Positions 17,358 through 25,303 of a stretch of 64,000 bases of DNA are shown here, one piece after another; position 1 is the first letter of the stretch; every line of letters begins with the position of its first letter. The stretch lies in NCBI RefSeq assembly GCF_001029105.3, contig NZ_CP011807.3, positions 992,001 to 1,056,000 of the forward strand. Reading direction: 5' to 3'. Made by a program: the position numbers and the translations under genes. Under the pieces are notes generated by a model. The model ran no database searches. It was given only the letters and a program-made list of their open reading frames with translations, and was not told the origin of the DNA. This DNA is from Pandoraea faecigallinarum (lineage in GTDB: Bacteria > Pseudomonadota > Gammaproteobacteria > Burkholderiales > Burkholderiaceae).

Positions 17358-17937
17358 ATGGACAAACTGAAGAAGAGAGTCGATATTCGCGCAGGGCTAT
17401 TGGGCATCTATATCTGCGTGGTCGTTGCGCCACTTTACTGGCGTCGCCTTCCCTTTCGTTCCGATTTGTGTGGCAATCTGCCGGGCATTATTGCCGGTGT
17501 CGTTCTCTTCACCTCCGCTGTCATCGCCGTGCTGATGGCCCCCCGCTTGGCTCGTCGAGATCCGTCGCTAAAGTCGGTCATGATTGCCGTTGTTGCGGCG
17601 TTCGTTTTTTTTGGAGGGGCAATCGCCGATTTTGCATCGGTTCTCGACAGCTTCATGCCGAGTCGTCCATCTTTGCAAAATGGTCAAAAGCACTGCCACT
17701 TCAGATGGCGGTCTGCATCTTCGTGGCGACCTGGTGTTTGAGTCAAAGAGCGCTCTGGCAATCACGCACGCATTTTGCAGAAGTCGAGAAATATAACGAA
17801 AATGACTTTCGCAAGCATCGCGTAAATTCCCCCGGAGGCGTCGGAAAATGCCCCGGTAGAGTTTTACCGGCCAGGCGAACGCGATGGCCGCGTTGCTTAA
17901 AGAACTCCAGTCGGAAACAGGAGTGTGGAACGGATGA
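17358..17937 (+). pseudogene. Frameshifted small integral membrane protein gene
   Basis: Translation from ATG 17358 gives a polytopic N-terminus (GLLGIYICVVVAPLYW, IIAGVVLFTSAVIAVLMAP, VMIAVVAAFVFFGGAI), but after about 17690 this frame turns Cys/His/Trp-rich and stops at 17741. Another frame then carries a credible membrane segment (LPLQMAVCIFVATWCLSQRA) and an acidic-aromatic stretch (THFAEVEKYNENDF). A third frame ends with AALLKELQSETGVWNG, its TGA overlapping the ATG of the next gene. The pieces fit one protein of about 190 residues split by two single-base-type shifts. The family is not recognised. Sequencing error in A-rich runs is an alternative. Confidence 0.5.
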
Positions 17938-18659
17938 AGTTCAATGATTTTCGCGGATGGCGTCTTTGCAGATGTGCCGTCGTTGCTGGGCTGTTCGCTT
18001 GGGGCAACGCGGCAGACGCGGGGCAAAACGAGGTCGATCTTTCGGCGGCTGCCTCGAGGCGAGAGGCGCTGGCATCCGCTCAAGGTTCGAATTCCGCTGC
18101 TTCCGGCACGATTCAGGAACTCGGTTCACTTATCCGAAACAAGAAAGTGACAGAGCTCCGCACGGCCTATAACGGGCGCCATGGTGCGAGTCTGCTGCTC
18201 GACCCGGGTGACATGACCTACTACGTTACGCTGTTCACAGGCGAGCATTTCTGGCGGGCCGCTAAATTAAGCGACGAGAGAGCTGCCGAGAATTTGTATG
18301 AAGAATTTGTGCGCAGAACGCGGGCACTCGCCGAGATTGAAATTCGCAGACTCACGCTCGAAGCCGAGAAAGCCGTAGTGGAACATGAGTTGGGCGACGC
18401 CGAGGCGCGTTTGCTCGCAGCACGGAACGACCTGGCGATTCAGCGTCAACAGGAGCTGCGCCTGGATGCGGACCAACAAGCCGAGAGAAATCAGGTTTCC
18501 GCGCTCAAGAAAGAATATACCGCTGCGCGTCACCATTTGAGGGAACTAGAGGCGCGGATTCTGGCGGTGGAAGCGGCGCAGCATGGTACTAAATCAGGGG
18601 CGATCGACTGCGTTGACAGATCAGCAGAAAGTGGGGCAGTTGTCGGTTGCACGCGGTAG
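17934..18659 (+). CDS. Secreted DUF2968-family protein
   Basis: The protein has 241 residues. ATG 17934 is chosen from AGGAG at 17919-17923 and from the overlap with the preceding gene end. A signal peptide (CRCAVVAGLFAWGNAADA) is followed by the DUF2968 core (KKVTELRTAYNGRHGASLLL, YYVTLFTGEHFWRAAK). A coiled coil of about 90 residues comes next (EIRRLTLEAEKAVVEHELGD onward). DUF2968 proteins are found in Burkholderia and relatives with no established function. Here it follows the pilus operon in the same direction, but a role in the pilus is not shown. The C-terminal end (CVDRSAESGAVVGCTR) is unlike the family and may be altered. Confidence 0.75.
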   Translation: MKFNDFRGWRLCRCAVVAGLFAWGNAADAGQNEVDLSAAASRREALASAQGSNSAASGTIQELGSLIRNKKVTELRTAYNGRHGASLLLDPGDMTYYVTLFTGEHFWRAAKLSDERAAENLYEEFVRRTRALAEIEIRRLTLEAEKAVVEHELGDAEARLLAARNDLAIQRQQELRLDADQQAERNQVSALKKEYTAARHHLRELEARILAVEAAQHGTKSGAIDCVDRSAESGAVVGCTR

Positions 18660-18714
18660 TGCTCGGTGAGTTGTGATTGCGCCTTCCCGGTTTGAGTCCC
18701 CGCCCTATTTTCCT

Positions 18715-18968
18715 TGATCCGCTTGGGTTTTCTGTGCCAAATCCGGAGCGAGTTTTTCGGCGTATGATCCGCTTGGGTTTTCTGTGCCAAATCCGGAGCG
18801 AGTTTTTCGGCGTATTGATCCGCTTGGGTTTTCTGTGCCAAATCCGGAGCGAGTTTTTCGGCGTATTGATCCGCTTGGGTTTTCTGTGCCAAATCCGGAG
18901 CGAGTTTTTCGGCGTATTGATCCGCTTGGGTTTTCTGTGCCAAATCCGGAGCGAGTTTTTCGGCGTAT
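18715..18968. repeat. Five tandem copies of a 51-bp IS terminal segment
   Basis: Units begin with TGATCCGC at 18715, 18765, 18816, 18867 and 18918, giving periods of 50, 51, 51 and 51 bases. They are otherwise essentially identical. Each unit ends in AGTTTTTCGGCGTAT. The last unit coincides with the left end of the IS3-type element next to it, and both the tip and the inner AGTTTTTCGGC motif recur inverted at that element's right end. The array is therefore best read as multiplied copies of the IS end. Confidence 0.8.
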
Positions 18969-18972
18969 CGGG

Positions 18973-19815
18973 TCAAGTCGGCCCGGGTAAAAACACCAAT
19001 TGTCGGGCGAATTCGGCCGGCGCCAGCTCTTTGAGAGCTGAGTGAGGCCGACTCTCGTTGTAGTCCCCGCGCCATGCCTCGATAGTCGCTTTCGCTTCGC
19101 CCAGCGTCTGGAACCAATGCAAGTTCAAACACTCATCACGGAATGATCCGTTAAATGTCTCAATGTGGCAATTGTCCGTGGGCTTTCCTGGGCGACTGAA
19201 ATCGATTTTCGACTTGTTGTGATATGCCCACATGTCAAGCAATCGCCCGGAAAACTCACTGCCGTTGTCTACGAAAATATGCCGAGGAGCACCGCGTCTG
19301 GCCGCGATACGATTGAGCGCCGACACCACATGTTCTCCCCTCAACCGTTGACCAACTTCGATGGCCAGAGCTTCTTTCGTGAATACATCGACAATTGTCA
19401 GCGCGCGAAACTTCGAGCCATCTGCGAGTTGATCGGCGACGAAATCCATACTCCAGGCATCATTCGGTTTGCGCGGCATGATTTTCTGCACGCGCGTGAC
19501 GACCGTCTTGCGGCGCTTGGGAAGTTTCGATCGTAATTGCAATTGCTCTTCGCAATACAGCCGATATGCTTGATCCCTGCCCAACTGCCAGCCTTCACGC
19601 CGCAGCAGTACATGCACGCGCCGATAGCCATAGCGCACCCGCGTATAGGCAATTTCGCGCATGCGGGCACGAAGCTCGGCGCGAGGATCTTTCACGCTTT
19701 GGTAGTACTGCGTGCTGCGAGGTTGCTTCACCAAACGACAGGCCCGCCTCATTGTCAATCCATAGTGGCTTATCACGTAATCCACCACGTCTTTCCTCAG
19801 CGCGGGCCGGGCCAC
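18973..19815 (-). CDS. IS3-family transposase OrfB (rve integrase core)
   Basis: The 280-residue product has an HTH_21-like start (CRLVKQPRSTQYYQSVKD) and the DDE core. The first Asp is in WSMDFVADQL, the second in FVDNGSEF and the Glu in NGSFRDECLNLHWF. It overlaps OrfA by 19 bases. At the overlap the minus strand has AAAAAAG (19821-19815), a classic slippery site, so an OrfAB fusion by programmed -1 shift is likely. The reading frame looks intact. Confidence 0.9.
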   Translation of the reverse strand: MARPALRKDVVDYVISHYGLTMRRACRLVKQPRSTQYYQSVKDPRAELRARMREIAYTRVRYGYRRVHVLLRREGWQLGRDQAYRLYCEEQLQLRSKLPKRRKTVVTRVQKIMPRKPNDAWSMDFVADQLADGSKFRALTIVDVFTKEALAIEVGQRLRGEHVVSALNRIAARRGAPRHIFVDNGSEFSGRLLDMWAYHNKSKIDFSRPGKPTDNCHIETFNGSFRDECLNLHWFQTLGEAKATIEAWRGDYNESRPHSALKELAPAEFARQLVFLPGPT

Positions 19816-20075
19816 TTTTTTGAAGCAACATCCTGCAGAATGGCCTTGTCCAGGCTTAGCTCGGCCACTAGCTTCTTGAGCCGTGCGTTCTCGTCTTGCA
19901 ACTGTTTGAGCTCACGTACCTGATCTGACTGCATACCGGCGTATTGCTTCTTCCAGCGATAAAACGTCTGCTCCGAAATACCGACGTGACGGATGAGATC
20001 GGCCACCGGCATACCCAACTCGGCCTGCTTCAGTACCGCCACGATCTGCTCGACTGAAAAGCGCTTACGTTTCAT
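19797..20075 (-). CDS. IS3-family transposase OrfA
   Basis: The 92-residue helix-turn-helix protein (MKRKRFSVEQIVAVLKQAE, then LIRHVGISEQTFYRWKKQYAG) ends in a leucine-zipper segment (LKQLQDENARLKKLVAELSLDKAIL). It binds the IS ends and is fused to OrfB by frameshifting at the A6G run. Confidence 0.9.
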   Translation of the reverse strand: MKRKRFSVEQIVAVLKQAELGMPVADLIRHVGISEQTFYRWKKQYAGMQSDQVRELKQLQDENARLKKLVAELSLDKAILQDVASKKWPGPR

Positions 20076-20164
20076 AGCAAACTCCTCCTTTTTCCAAGGG
20101 GAAAGTTTGCCGAAAAACTAACGTCCTAGGTGGTCCAGTTTTCTCATTGCAGATCAGGCGGCCT

Positions 20165-20514
20165 TTAGACTTTTTTTCGCACCACCTCTTGCAGGATCTG
20201 CTTATCGAGCGTCAGGTCGGCGACGATACGCCGCAGGCGTGCGTTCTCGTCTTCGAGTTGCTTGAGCTTGCGCATCTCGCTAATGCCGAAATCGGCGTAC
20301 TTCTTCTTCCACGTGTAGAAGGTTGCCTCCGACACGCCAAGCTGCCGACAAACGTCGACCACCGGCGTGCCGCTCTCGGCCAGTCGCAGTGCAAAGGCGA
20401 TCTGCTCTTCGGAAAATCTCGAGCGTTTCATGGCGACTCCTCGCCCCGTTTGGGGCGCCGAGAAGCAACTTTACCTCTAGTTTTGACCTGTACCGATATT
20501 CCGGGGACACGTCA
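20165..20514 (-). mobile_element. Truncated second IS3-family element carrying only OrfA
   Basis: OrfA (20165-20431, 88 residues, MKRSRFSEEQIAFALRLAE to LQEVVRKKV) is intact. Its OrfB is missing: the neighbouring IS3 element begins nine bases further on. The stretch upstream of OrfA, up to a possible tip at 20514 (TGACGTGTCCCCGG on the minus strand), looks like the element's own right end. Its OrfA differs clearly from that of the neighbour, so the two are different IS types. Confidence 0.7.
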
Positions 20515-20797
20515 GTGGACTATTCGCGTGGTGACGCTATTGCAGCCGCTTACCCATGCGTCGACCGGCACGGCGCAGATTTGAGCAATGCGCAGCGTTT
20601 CCGGAGCCGGGGAATAGGCGTGTTCTGGATAGCGATGAGAAACCTGACAATTGGAGTCTAAGTTTCGCGGTAAAGCAACTTAGGATACGGACGAAGCCAT
20701 TGAGACCATCCTGCAATAAAATGGGCGATCACCCATTCGAAAAAGCTAACTACGCAAGCATTCTGCATGTCGTTCTCAACGATAGGTCTTTTCGATC
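20515..20797. other. Upstream region of the autotransporter gene
   Basis: No gene is supported here. The stretch becomes AT-richer near 20690-20790 and carries the shared near-palindrome at 20721-20736, so it probably holds the autotransporter promoter. Confidence 0.4.
20721..20736. promoter_or_regulatory. Copy 4 of the shared 16-bp near-palindrome (upstream of autotransporter)
   Basis: ATGGGCGATCACCCAT matches the 5042 copy at 14 of 16 positions. It ends 61 bases before the autotransporter ATG, a spacing close to that in front of lpiA (73). Confidence 0.5.
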
Positions 20798-23554
20798 ATG
20801 CAGAAAATCTCAAATCGCACCCAAAACGAATTCACTAGCACTTCGGTTGCGTTAGCGCAGGAAGTATTTCGCAAACACATATTCTGTATTGCAGCTGCAC
20901 TTGCATTCTCGACGATGGGCTCCGTTTCGTTTGCTGCCACCGGGACGAAAGACAACTCGTGGACGCCGATTGGCGTCGACGCAGCAAGAGCTGGAGAGAC
21001 CGATGTAGCAAAGGTGATTGCGGATGGTCACCGTCGCTCCGCAACCGCAATGCCGTCGCCGGCGGATCTCTTGAAAAAGCAGAATGAGGATATCCGGCAG
21101 GCAACAGTCAGGAATGAGCGGGCCGGCGTCGAGGCGCGGGCGAAGGAGCGCGAAGAGGCGGCAGCTGAACGTTTGCGCCAAACTGTCTACACCGGTAAGC
21201 GAAACGCTCAGGCTCTAAGAGCTGCGGTAAGTGTTCTTTCTCCTACGGATCAAGTGATCGCTCGTGCAGCAATTGACCGCGGTGAGATTAAGAATGCCGA
21301 GCAAATTCCTGAAACGCTATTGCGTGATAAGCGTGCTCTAGAAGTTCTTCTCAAGGCGCTTGTACTGTCTCCGATGGAGAAGCATTCTTCTCCTCAATCT
21401 CTGCCGGATGCCGATATGGAGAATCGAGGCGAGAACGGCGCACGCGCTATTGAAACCCTGATTCAGAAGCTACAACTTGCGAAGAACAAACAAGAACAAG
21501 CGGTTACGGATGGTCACCGGCGCTCTGCAACTGCAATGCCGTCGCCGGCAGATCTCTTGAAGCAGCAGAATGAGGATATCCGGCAGGCAACAGTCAGGAA
21601 CGAGCGGGCCGGCGTCGAGGCGCGGGCGAAGCAACGCGAAGAGGCGGCAGTTGAACGTTTGCGCCAAACTGTCTACACCGGTAAGCGAAACGCTCAGGCT
21701 CTAAGAGCGGCGGTAAGTGTTCTTTCTCCTGCGGATCAAGTGATCGCTCGTGCAGCAATTGACCGCGGTGAGATTAAGAATGCCGAGCAAATTCCTGAAA
21801 CGCTATTGCGCGATAAGCGTGCTCTAGAAGTTCTTCTCAAGGCGCTTGTACTGTCTCCGATGGAGAAGCATTCTTCTCCTCAATCTCTGCCGGATGCCGA
21901 TATGGAGAATCGAGGCGAGAACGGCGCACGCGCTATTGAAACCCTGATTCAGAAGCTACAAATTGCGAAGATCAAACAAGAACAAGCGGTTGCGGATGGT
22001 CACCGGCGCTCTGCAACCGCAATGCCGTCGCCGGCGGATCTCTTGAAGCAGCAGAATGAGGATATCCGGCAGGCAACAGTCAGGAACGAGCGGGCCGGCG
22101 TCGAGGCGCGGGCGAAGCAACGCGAAGAGGCGGCAGCCGAACGTTTGCGCCAAACTGTCTACACCGGTAAGCGAAACGCTCAGGCTCTAAGAGCGGCGGT
22201 AAGTGTTCTTTCTCCTGCGGATCAAGTGATCGCTCGTGCAGCAATTGACCGCGGCGAAATCAAGAACGCGGCCCAAATCCCGGGGTTTCTGCTAAAAGTC
22301 CGCGCAGAGGTCAAGGCGAGGGTTGAGTTGAACAACGCATTAGCCAAGTTGTCGAATGCTCATCAAGTACTTGTGCGTGAAGCGCTCGCCGCTGGGAAAA
22401 TTGATGTGTATCAGGCGATCGCGTCCGCTAACAAGTTAGCTTTGGCTGAGGCATTTGCTTCGTTACCCAAAGAGATTCAGGAAAAGCTTCTGACGCAGTA
22501 TGCTTCGGGGCAATTCACCGATGCGGCTCAGTTGAAGGCCCAGGCAACACTGGTGCAAACCCAACTGATCGATCAAGACCGTCGTGCCGCGCTTGTGCTG
22601 CCCCAGATGGGATTTGCTGCCGAGCAAAACGCCGCGCGTTTGCAGCAGGGGATGCGTGATCGTCTGGCCGGTGATAACGCCTTCATGCAGAACAGCGGCA
22701 CTCAGTCCGATATCACCTCCGGCCGAAGGAATGTCTGGGCACAAGCCTCCGGTGACCAAAGCAACGGCAATGGTAGCGCAGGTGCGCCGGGCTTCTCAAT
22801 GCGTGGCGCGGGGGTCAATGTGGGGGCGGACACCACTTTCGACAATAGCCGTGTCGGTATCGCACTTGGCTACGCCAACGCGACTATCGATGCGAGCGGC
22901 AAGCACGCCAAGTCAAAGGTCGACACGTTCGGCGTAGGCCTCTATGGCTCGCACAGCATCAACGACTGGTTTGCCAATGCCGGTGTTTCGTACTCGGCAC
23001 ACTCCATCAAGAGTGATCGAAATGCACTAGTAGGCGGCACCAGCTATGGCATGTCTGCCAAAACACACGGCGATACAGTGGGTGGCTTCGTAGAATTTGG
23101 CAAGAAGATTGAGACGTCGCTGGTCAATATCACACCAAGCGTGACGGCGCGGGTCAACAACACGTCGATCAAAGGTTTTACGGAAAGCGGTATTGGCTCA
23201 GCCACCGTAGACAAGAACGAATATCTCTCTGCCCGCGTCGGTTTCGGCGTGCGTCTCTGGAAAGACTTTGGCGACGCAAACCATCACATTACGCCGTCGC
23301 TTCGCATCGCTTATGAACGAGAAGTTGCCGACAGCGCACCGTCGATGAACGTCGTACTACACGGTATTAATGGCCTCCCTCCGACGCGCGCGAGCCTTTC
23401 AGGTTTGAAGCTTGGCCGTGACATCATCAGCGCACAGGCGGGCGTGACGATGCAACTGAGCAAACGACTGTCGGCAAACGCGGCAGTCAATACGAGCTGG
23501 AGGCAGCACGAAACCCAGGTCGGCGCCAGTGGCTCCATCGTGTATCACTGGTAA
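20798..23554 (+). CDS. Autotransporter (type Va) with long repeats in the passenger
   Basis: The protein has 918 residues. An extended signal peptide (about 45 residues, hydrophobic core HIFCIAAALAFSTMGSVSFA) starts it. Residues from about 75 hold 2.6 copies of a 162-residue repeat (starts at nucleotides 21021, 21507 and 21993, exact 486-bp period). The repeat is alanine-rich and charged, probably helical (EERARERL-type segments, VLSPADQVIARAAIDRGEIKNA). A linker of Gln/Ala-rich helices follows, then a C-terminal autotransporter beta-domain from about residue 650 (NVWAQASGDQ, VGIALGYANATIDASGKHAK, ending SIVYHW with terminal aromatic). It is probably a surface adhesin-like protein. Repeat number may vary between strains. 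Confidence 0.87.
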   Translation: MQKISNRTQNEFTSTSVALAQEVFRKHIFCIAAALAFSTMGSVSFAATGTKDNSWTPIGVDAARAGETDVAKVIADGHRRSATAMPSPADLLKKQNEDIRQATVRNERAGVEARAKEREEAAAERLRQTVYTGKRNAQALRAAVSVLSPTDQVIARAAIDRGEIKNAEQIPETLLRDKRALEVLLKALVLSPMEKHSSPQSLPDADMENRGENGARAIETLIQKLQLAKNKQEQAVTDGHRRSATAMPSPADLLKQQNEDIRQATVRNERAGVEARAKQREEAAVERLRQTVYTGKRNAQALRAAVSVLSPADQVIARAAIDRGEIKNAEQIPETLLRDKRALEVLLKALVLSPMEKHSSPQSLPDADMENRGENGARAIETLIQKLQIAKIKQEQAVADGHRRSATAMPSPADLLKQQNEDIRQATVRNERAGVEARAKQREEAAAERLRQTVYTGKRNAQALRAAVSVLSPADQVIARAAIDRGEIKNAAQIPGFLLKVRAEVKARVELNNALAKLSNAHQVLVREALAAGKIDVYQAIASANKLALAEAFASLPKEIQEKLLTQYASGQFTDAAQLKAQATLVQTQLIDQDRRAALVLPQMGFAAEQNAARLQQGMRDRLAGDNAFMQNSGTQSDITSGRRNVWAQASGDQSNGNGSAGAPGFSMRGAGVNVGADTTFDNSRVGIALGYANATIDASGKHAKSKVDTFGVGLYGSHSINDWFANAGVSYSAHSIKSDRNALVGGTSYGMSAKTHGDTVGGFVEFGKKIETSLVNITPSVTARVNNTSIKGFTESGIGSATVDKNEYLSARVGFGVRLWKDFGDANHHITPSLRIAYEREVADSAPSMNVVLHGINGLPPTRASLSGLKLGRDIISAQAGVTMQLSKRLSANAAVNTSWRQHETQVGASGSIVYHW

Positions 23555-23659
23555 GGCACGGAAGCTAAGCGGGACTGTCTACGGGCATGTTCCCCGCTCA
23601 TGAACCGGAAAAAGCTCTAACAATAGCCAACAAAAAGAACGTCGCTGAGAACGACCTTC

Positions 23660-23689
23660 GCCCGTTTGAGGACTCAAATGGGCTTTTTT
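23660..23689 (+). terminator. Rho-independent terminator after the autotransporter
   Basis: GCCCGTTTGAG pairs with CTCAAATGGGC (one G-T pair) and is followed by TTTTTT at 23684-23689. It lies 106 bases after the autotransporter stop. Confidence 0.8.
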
Positions 23690-23845
23690 GGCGTTAGGGG
23701 GCACCAAATCCCGCGAGCGACCTGTTCAGCCGCAGGCTTGCGGTTCCACGAAATCGATGGCTTATCGCGAAATGGGCATGACATATGTGTCGCTAAGATT
23801 ACCCGCCTTGGATCATGCGATTATCCCGTTCGCACATTCCCGCCT

Positions 23846-24487
23846 ATGTCCGGTATTTCTAATTCAGCTAAATCACGACCTAGCCCAGCGAGAAGGTCAA
23901 TCGGCCATCAGGGCGGTTTCACACTTATCGAGATGCTTGTGGCACTAACGGTAGCGATTTCGCTTCTCGCCGTCGCTGCAACGTTAATAAAGCGGGAAAG
24001 TACCGATATTGCGGCGACGAATACGGCTGAGCAGCTCCGAGTGCTCGGCGACGCGGCGTTGCTGGCGATAGGCGCGACAGGTGAATACCGGTATTCGACG
24101 GATATGTCTAAGTCTGCGGATGCCGCACCGATTGCAAAATTCCTTCCTCCGAATCTCGCGTCGTTGACGGTTAGCCCGTTTGACCACCCTTACTTTGTAT
24201 TTGTTAAGGGACAGGGGAGCGGTGAGGGGGTTCTTGCGTGCACCAGAGTGCCGTCCCTCGGCGTGGGGGCGAAGATTGCATCGTTATTGGGCGTCAATGG
24301 TCTATACGTTTCAGTTCGCCGTGATGGCACTTATGCGTTTTCCGGAGTCGCTGGCACCTTGGGACAGGAGTCGCCTTTTAGCATTCGATATCTGGGGATG
24401 GTCAGGTCCGAGCTCGACTTGGAGCCAGGGGGCCAGCCTAAGAACGTGTTTGCGATCTTCTGGTCATCCCTGATAATTCGAGGATGA
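23846..24487 (+). pseudogene. pilV: pilV 5' part: prepilin-like N-terminus of tip adhesin, cut by an IS
   Basis: The ATG at 23846 gives a 28-residue leader ending GHQGG and the class III signal FTLIEMLVALTVAISLLAVAA (Phe +1, Glu +5). An assembly-type pilin domain follows. The native sequence runs to EPGGQ at 24436; residues after this, to the stop at 24487, come from the inserted IS5-family element. The rest of the gene lies at 25304-26452. In R64, PilV is the minor pilin whose C-terminal part at the pilus tip recognises the recipient cell. No good ribosome-binding site is seen. A recombinase or shufflon is not present in the window. Confidence 0.82.
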
Positions 24488-25295
24488 CGAGAAAGAAATA
24501 CGCGAGTGACATAAGCCGAGAGAAGTTCTCGGAGATCGAGCCGCTGTTGCGCAGCGTGCGCCGGCGCACGAAGCCCACGACGGTGGACTTGTACGAGGTG
24601 TTTTGCGCGGTGCTGTATCTGTTGCGTACAGGTTGCCAATGGCGCTTCTTGCCCAGCGAGTTTCCCAAGTGGCAAACCGTCTACGCGTATTTCAGCAAAT
24701 GGAGTCAGCCTGACCAGCACGGCGTGAGCGTGCTGGAGCAGGCACTCAAAAAATCAGGTTGGCGCGGCGCGCACAAGACAGGGACGCAGCGCCAGCACGA
24801 CGTTCTTGATCGTGGACGCGCAGAGCGTGAAGAACACTGACACGGCAGCGCATAAGGGTTATGACGCGGGCAAGAAGGTGTCGGGCATCAAGCGTCATAT
24901 TGCCGTAGACACGCAGGGCTTGCCGCACGCCGTGGCGGTAACCACTGCCGAGGTGACCGATCGCAAAGGAGCGTTGCTGGCGTTCGAGCACGGCAAGCCT
25001 CGCTTGGGACAGGTGCAAAGTGTGCTGGTCGATGGCGGTTACGTGGGCGAACCCTTCGCGCAGGGCGTGCGCGAGATCTTGGGCGAGCGGGTCACGGTGC
25101 AGATCGCCAAACGCAGCGAACTGCATACTTTCAAGGTCCTGCCGCAGCGTTGGGTCGTCGAGCGCAGTTTCGCCTGGCTGGAGAAGAACCGGCGCTTATG
25201 GAAGAACTGTGAGCGTTTGCTCAACACCAGCTTGCAGTTTGTCCATCTCGCCTTTTTGGCACTGCTGCTCAGGAGATCGTAAACCGGCTCTAAGG
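24437..25295 (+). mobile_element. IS5-family insertion sequence inside pilV, with 8-bp target duplication
   Basis: The element is 859 bp. The ends are imperfect inverted repeats: the left begins CCTAAGAACGTGTTTGCG, and the right, on the minus strand, begins CCTTAGAGCCGGTTTACG. GGGGCCAG flanks both sides (24429-24436 and 25296-25303). The IS plus one duplicate is 867 bases, a multiple of three, so removing it restores the pilV frame. Confidence 0.85.
24484..25282 (+). CDS. IS5-family transposase in two overlapping frames
   Basis: The first frame (24484-24840) encodes the DUF4096-like N-terminus (SREKFSEIEPLLRSVRRRTK, YLLRTGCQWRFLPSEFPKW). The second (24806-25282) encodes the DDE core (first Asp in IVDAQSVKN, second in LVDGGYVGE, Glu in VVERSFAWLEKNRRL). 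A run CAAAAAAT near 24750 is a likely shift site. Two-frame transposases are usual for the IS427-like subgroup of IS5, so the split need not mean inactivity. Confidence 0.85.
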
Positions 25296-25303
25296 GGGGC
25301 CAG

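Larger units (their letters stand above)
18918..20156 (-). mobile_element. IS3-family insertion sequence with OrfA/OrfB (minus strand)
   Basis: The left tip TGATCCGC at 18918 mirrors the right tip, which on the minus strand reads TGATCTGC from 20156. The inner motif AGTTTTTCGGC lies 36 to 37 bases inside both ends. The 1239-bp length and two overlapping ORFs fit IS3. No 3-4 bp target duplication is obvious. It abuts the remnant of a second IS3 element on the right. Confidence 0.75.

Noticed and set aside
18715..18968. Possible CRISPR array
   Set aside because: Units are directly adjacent with no spacers and match an IS end.
18677..19045. An open frame with 17-residue repeats across the tandem array
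   Set aside because: Its repeat comes from the 51-bp DNA unit, which is an IS end; there is no ribosome-binding site and no sense beyond the repeat.
24750..24840. Frameshift in the IS5 transposase as decay
   Set aside because: Two overlapping frames joined by a shift are normal in this IS subgroup, so it is not evidence of inactivity.
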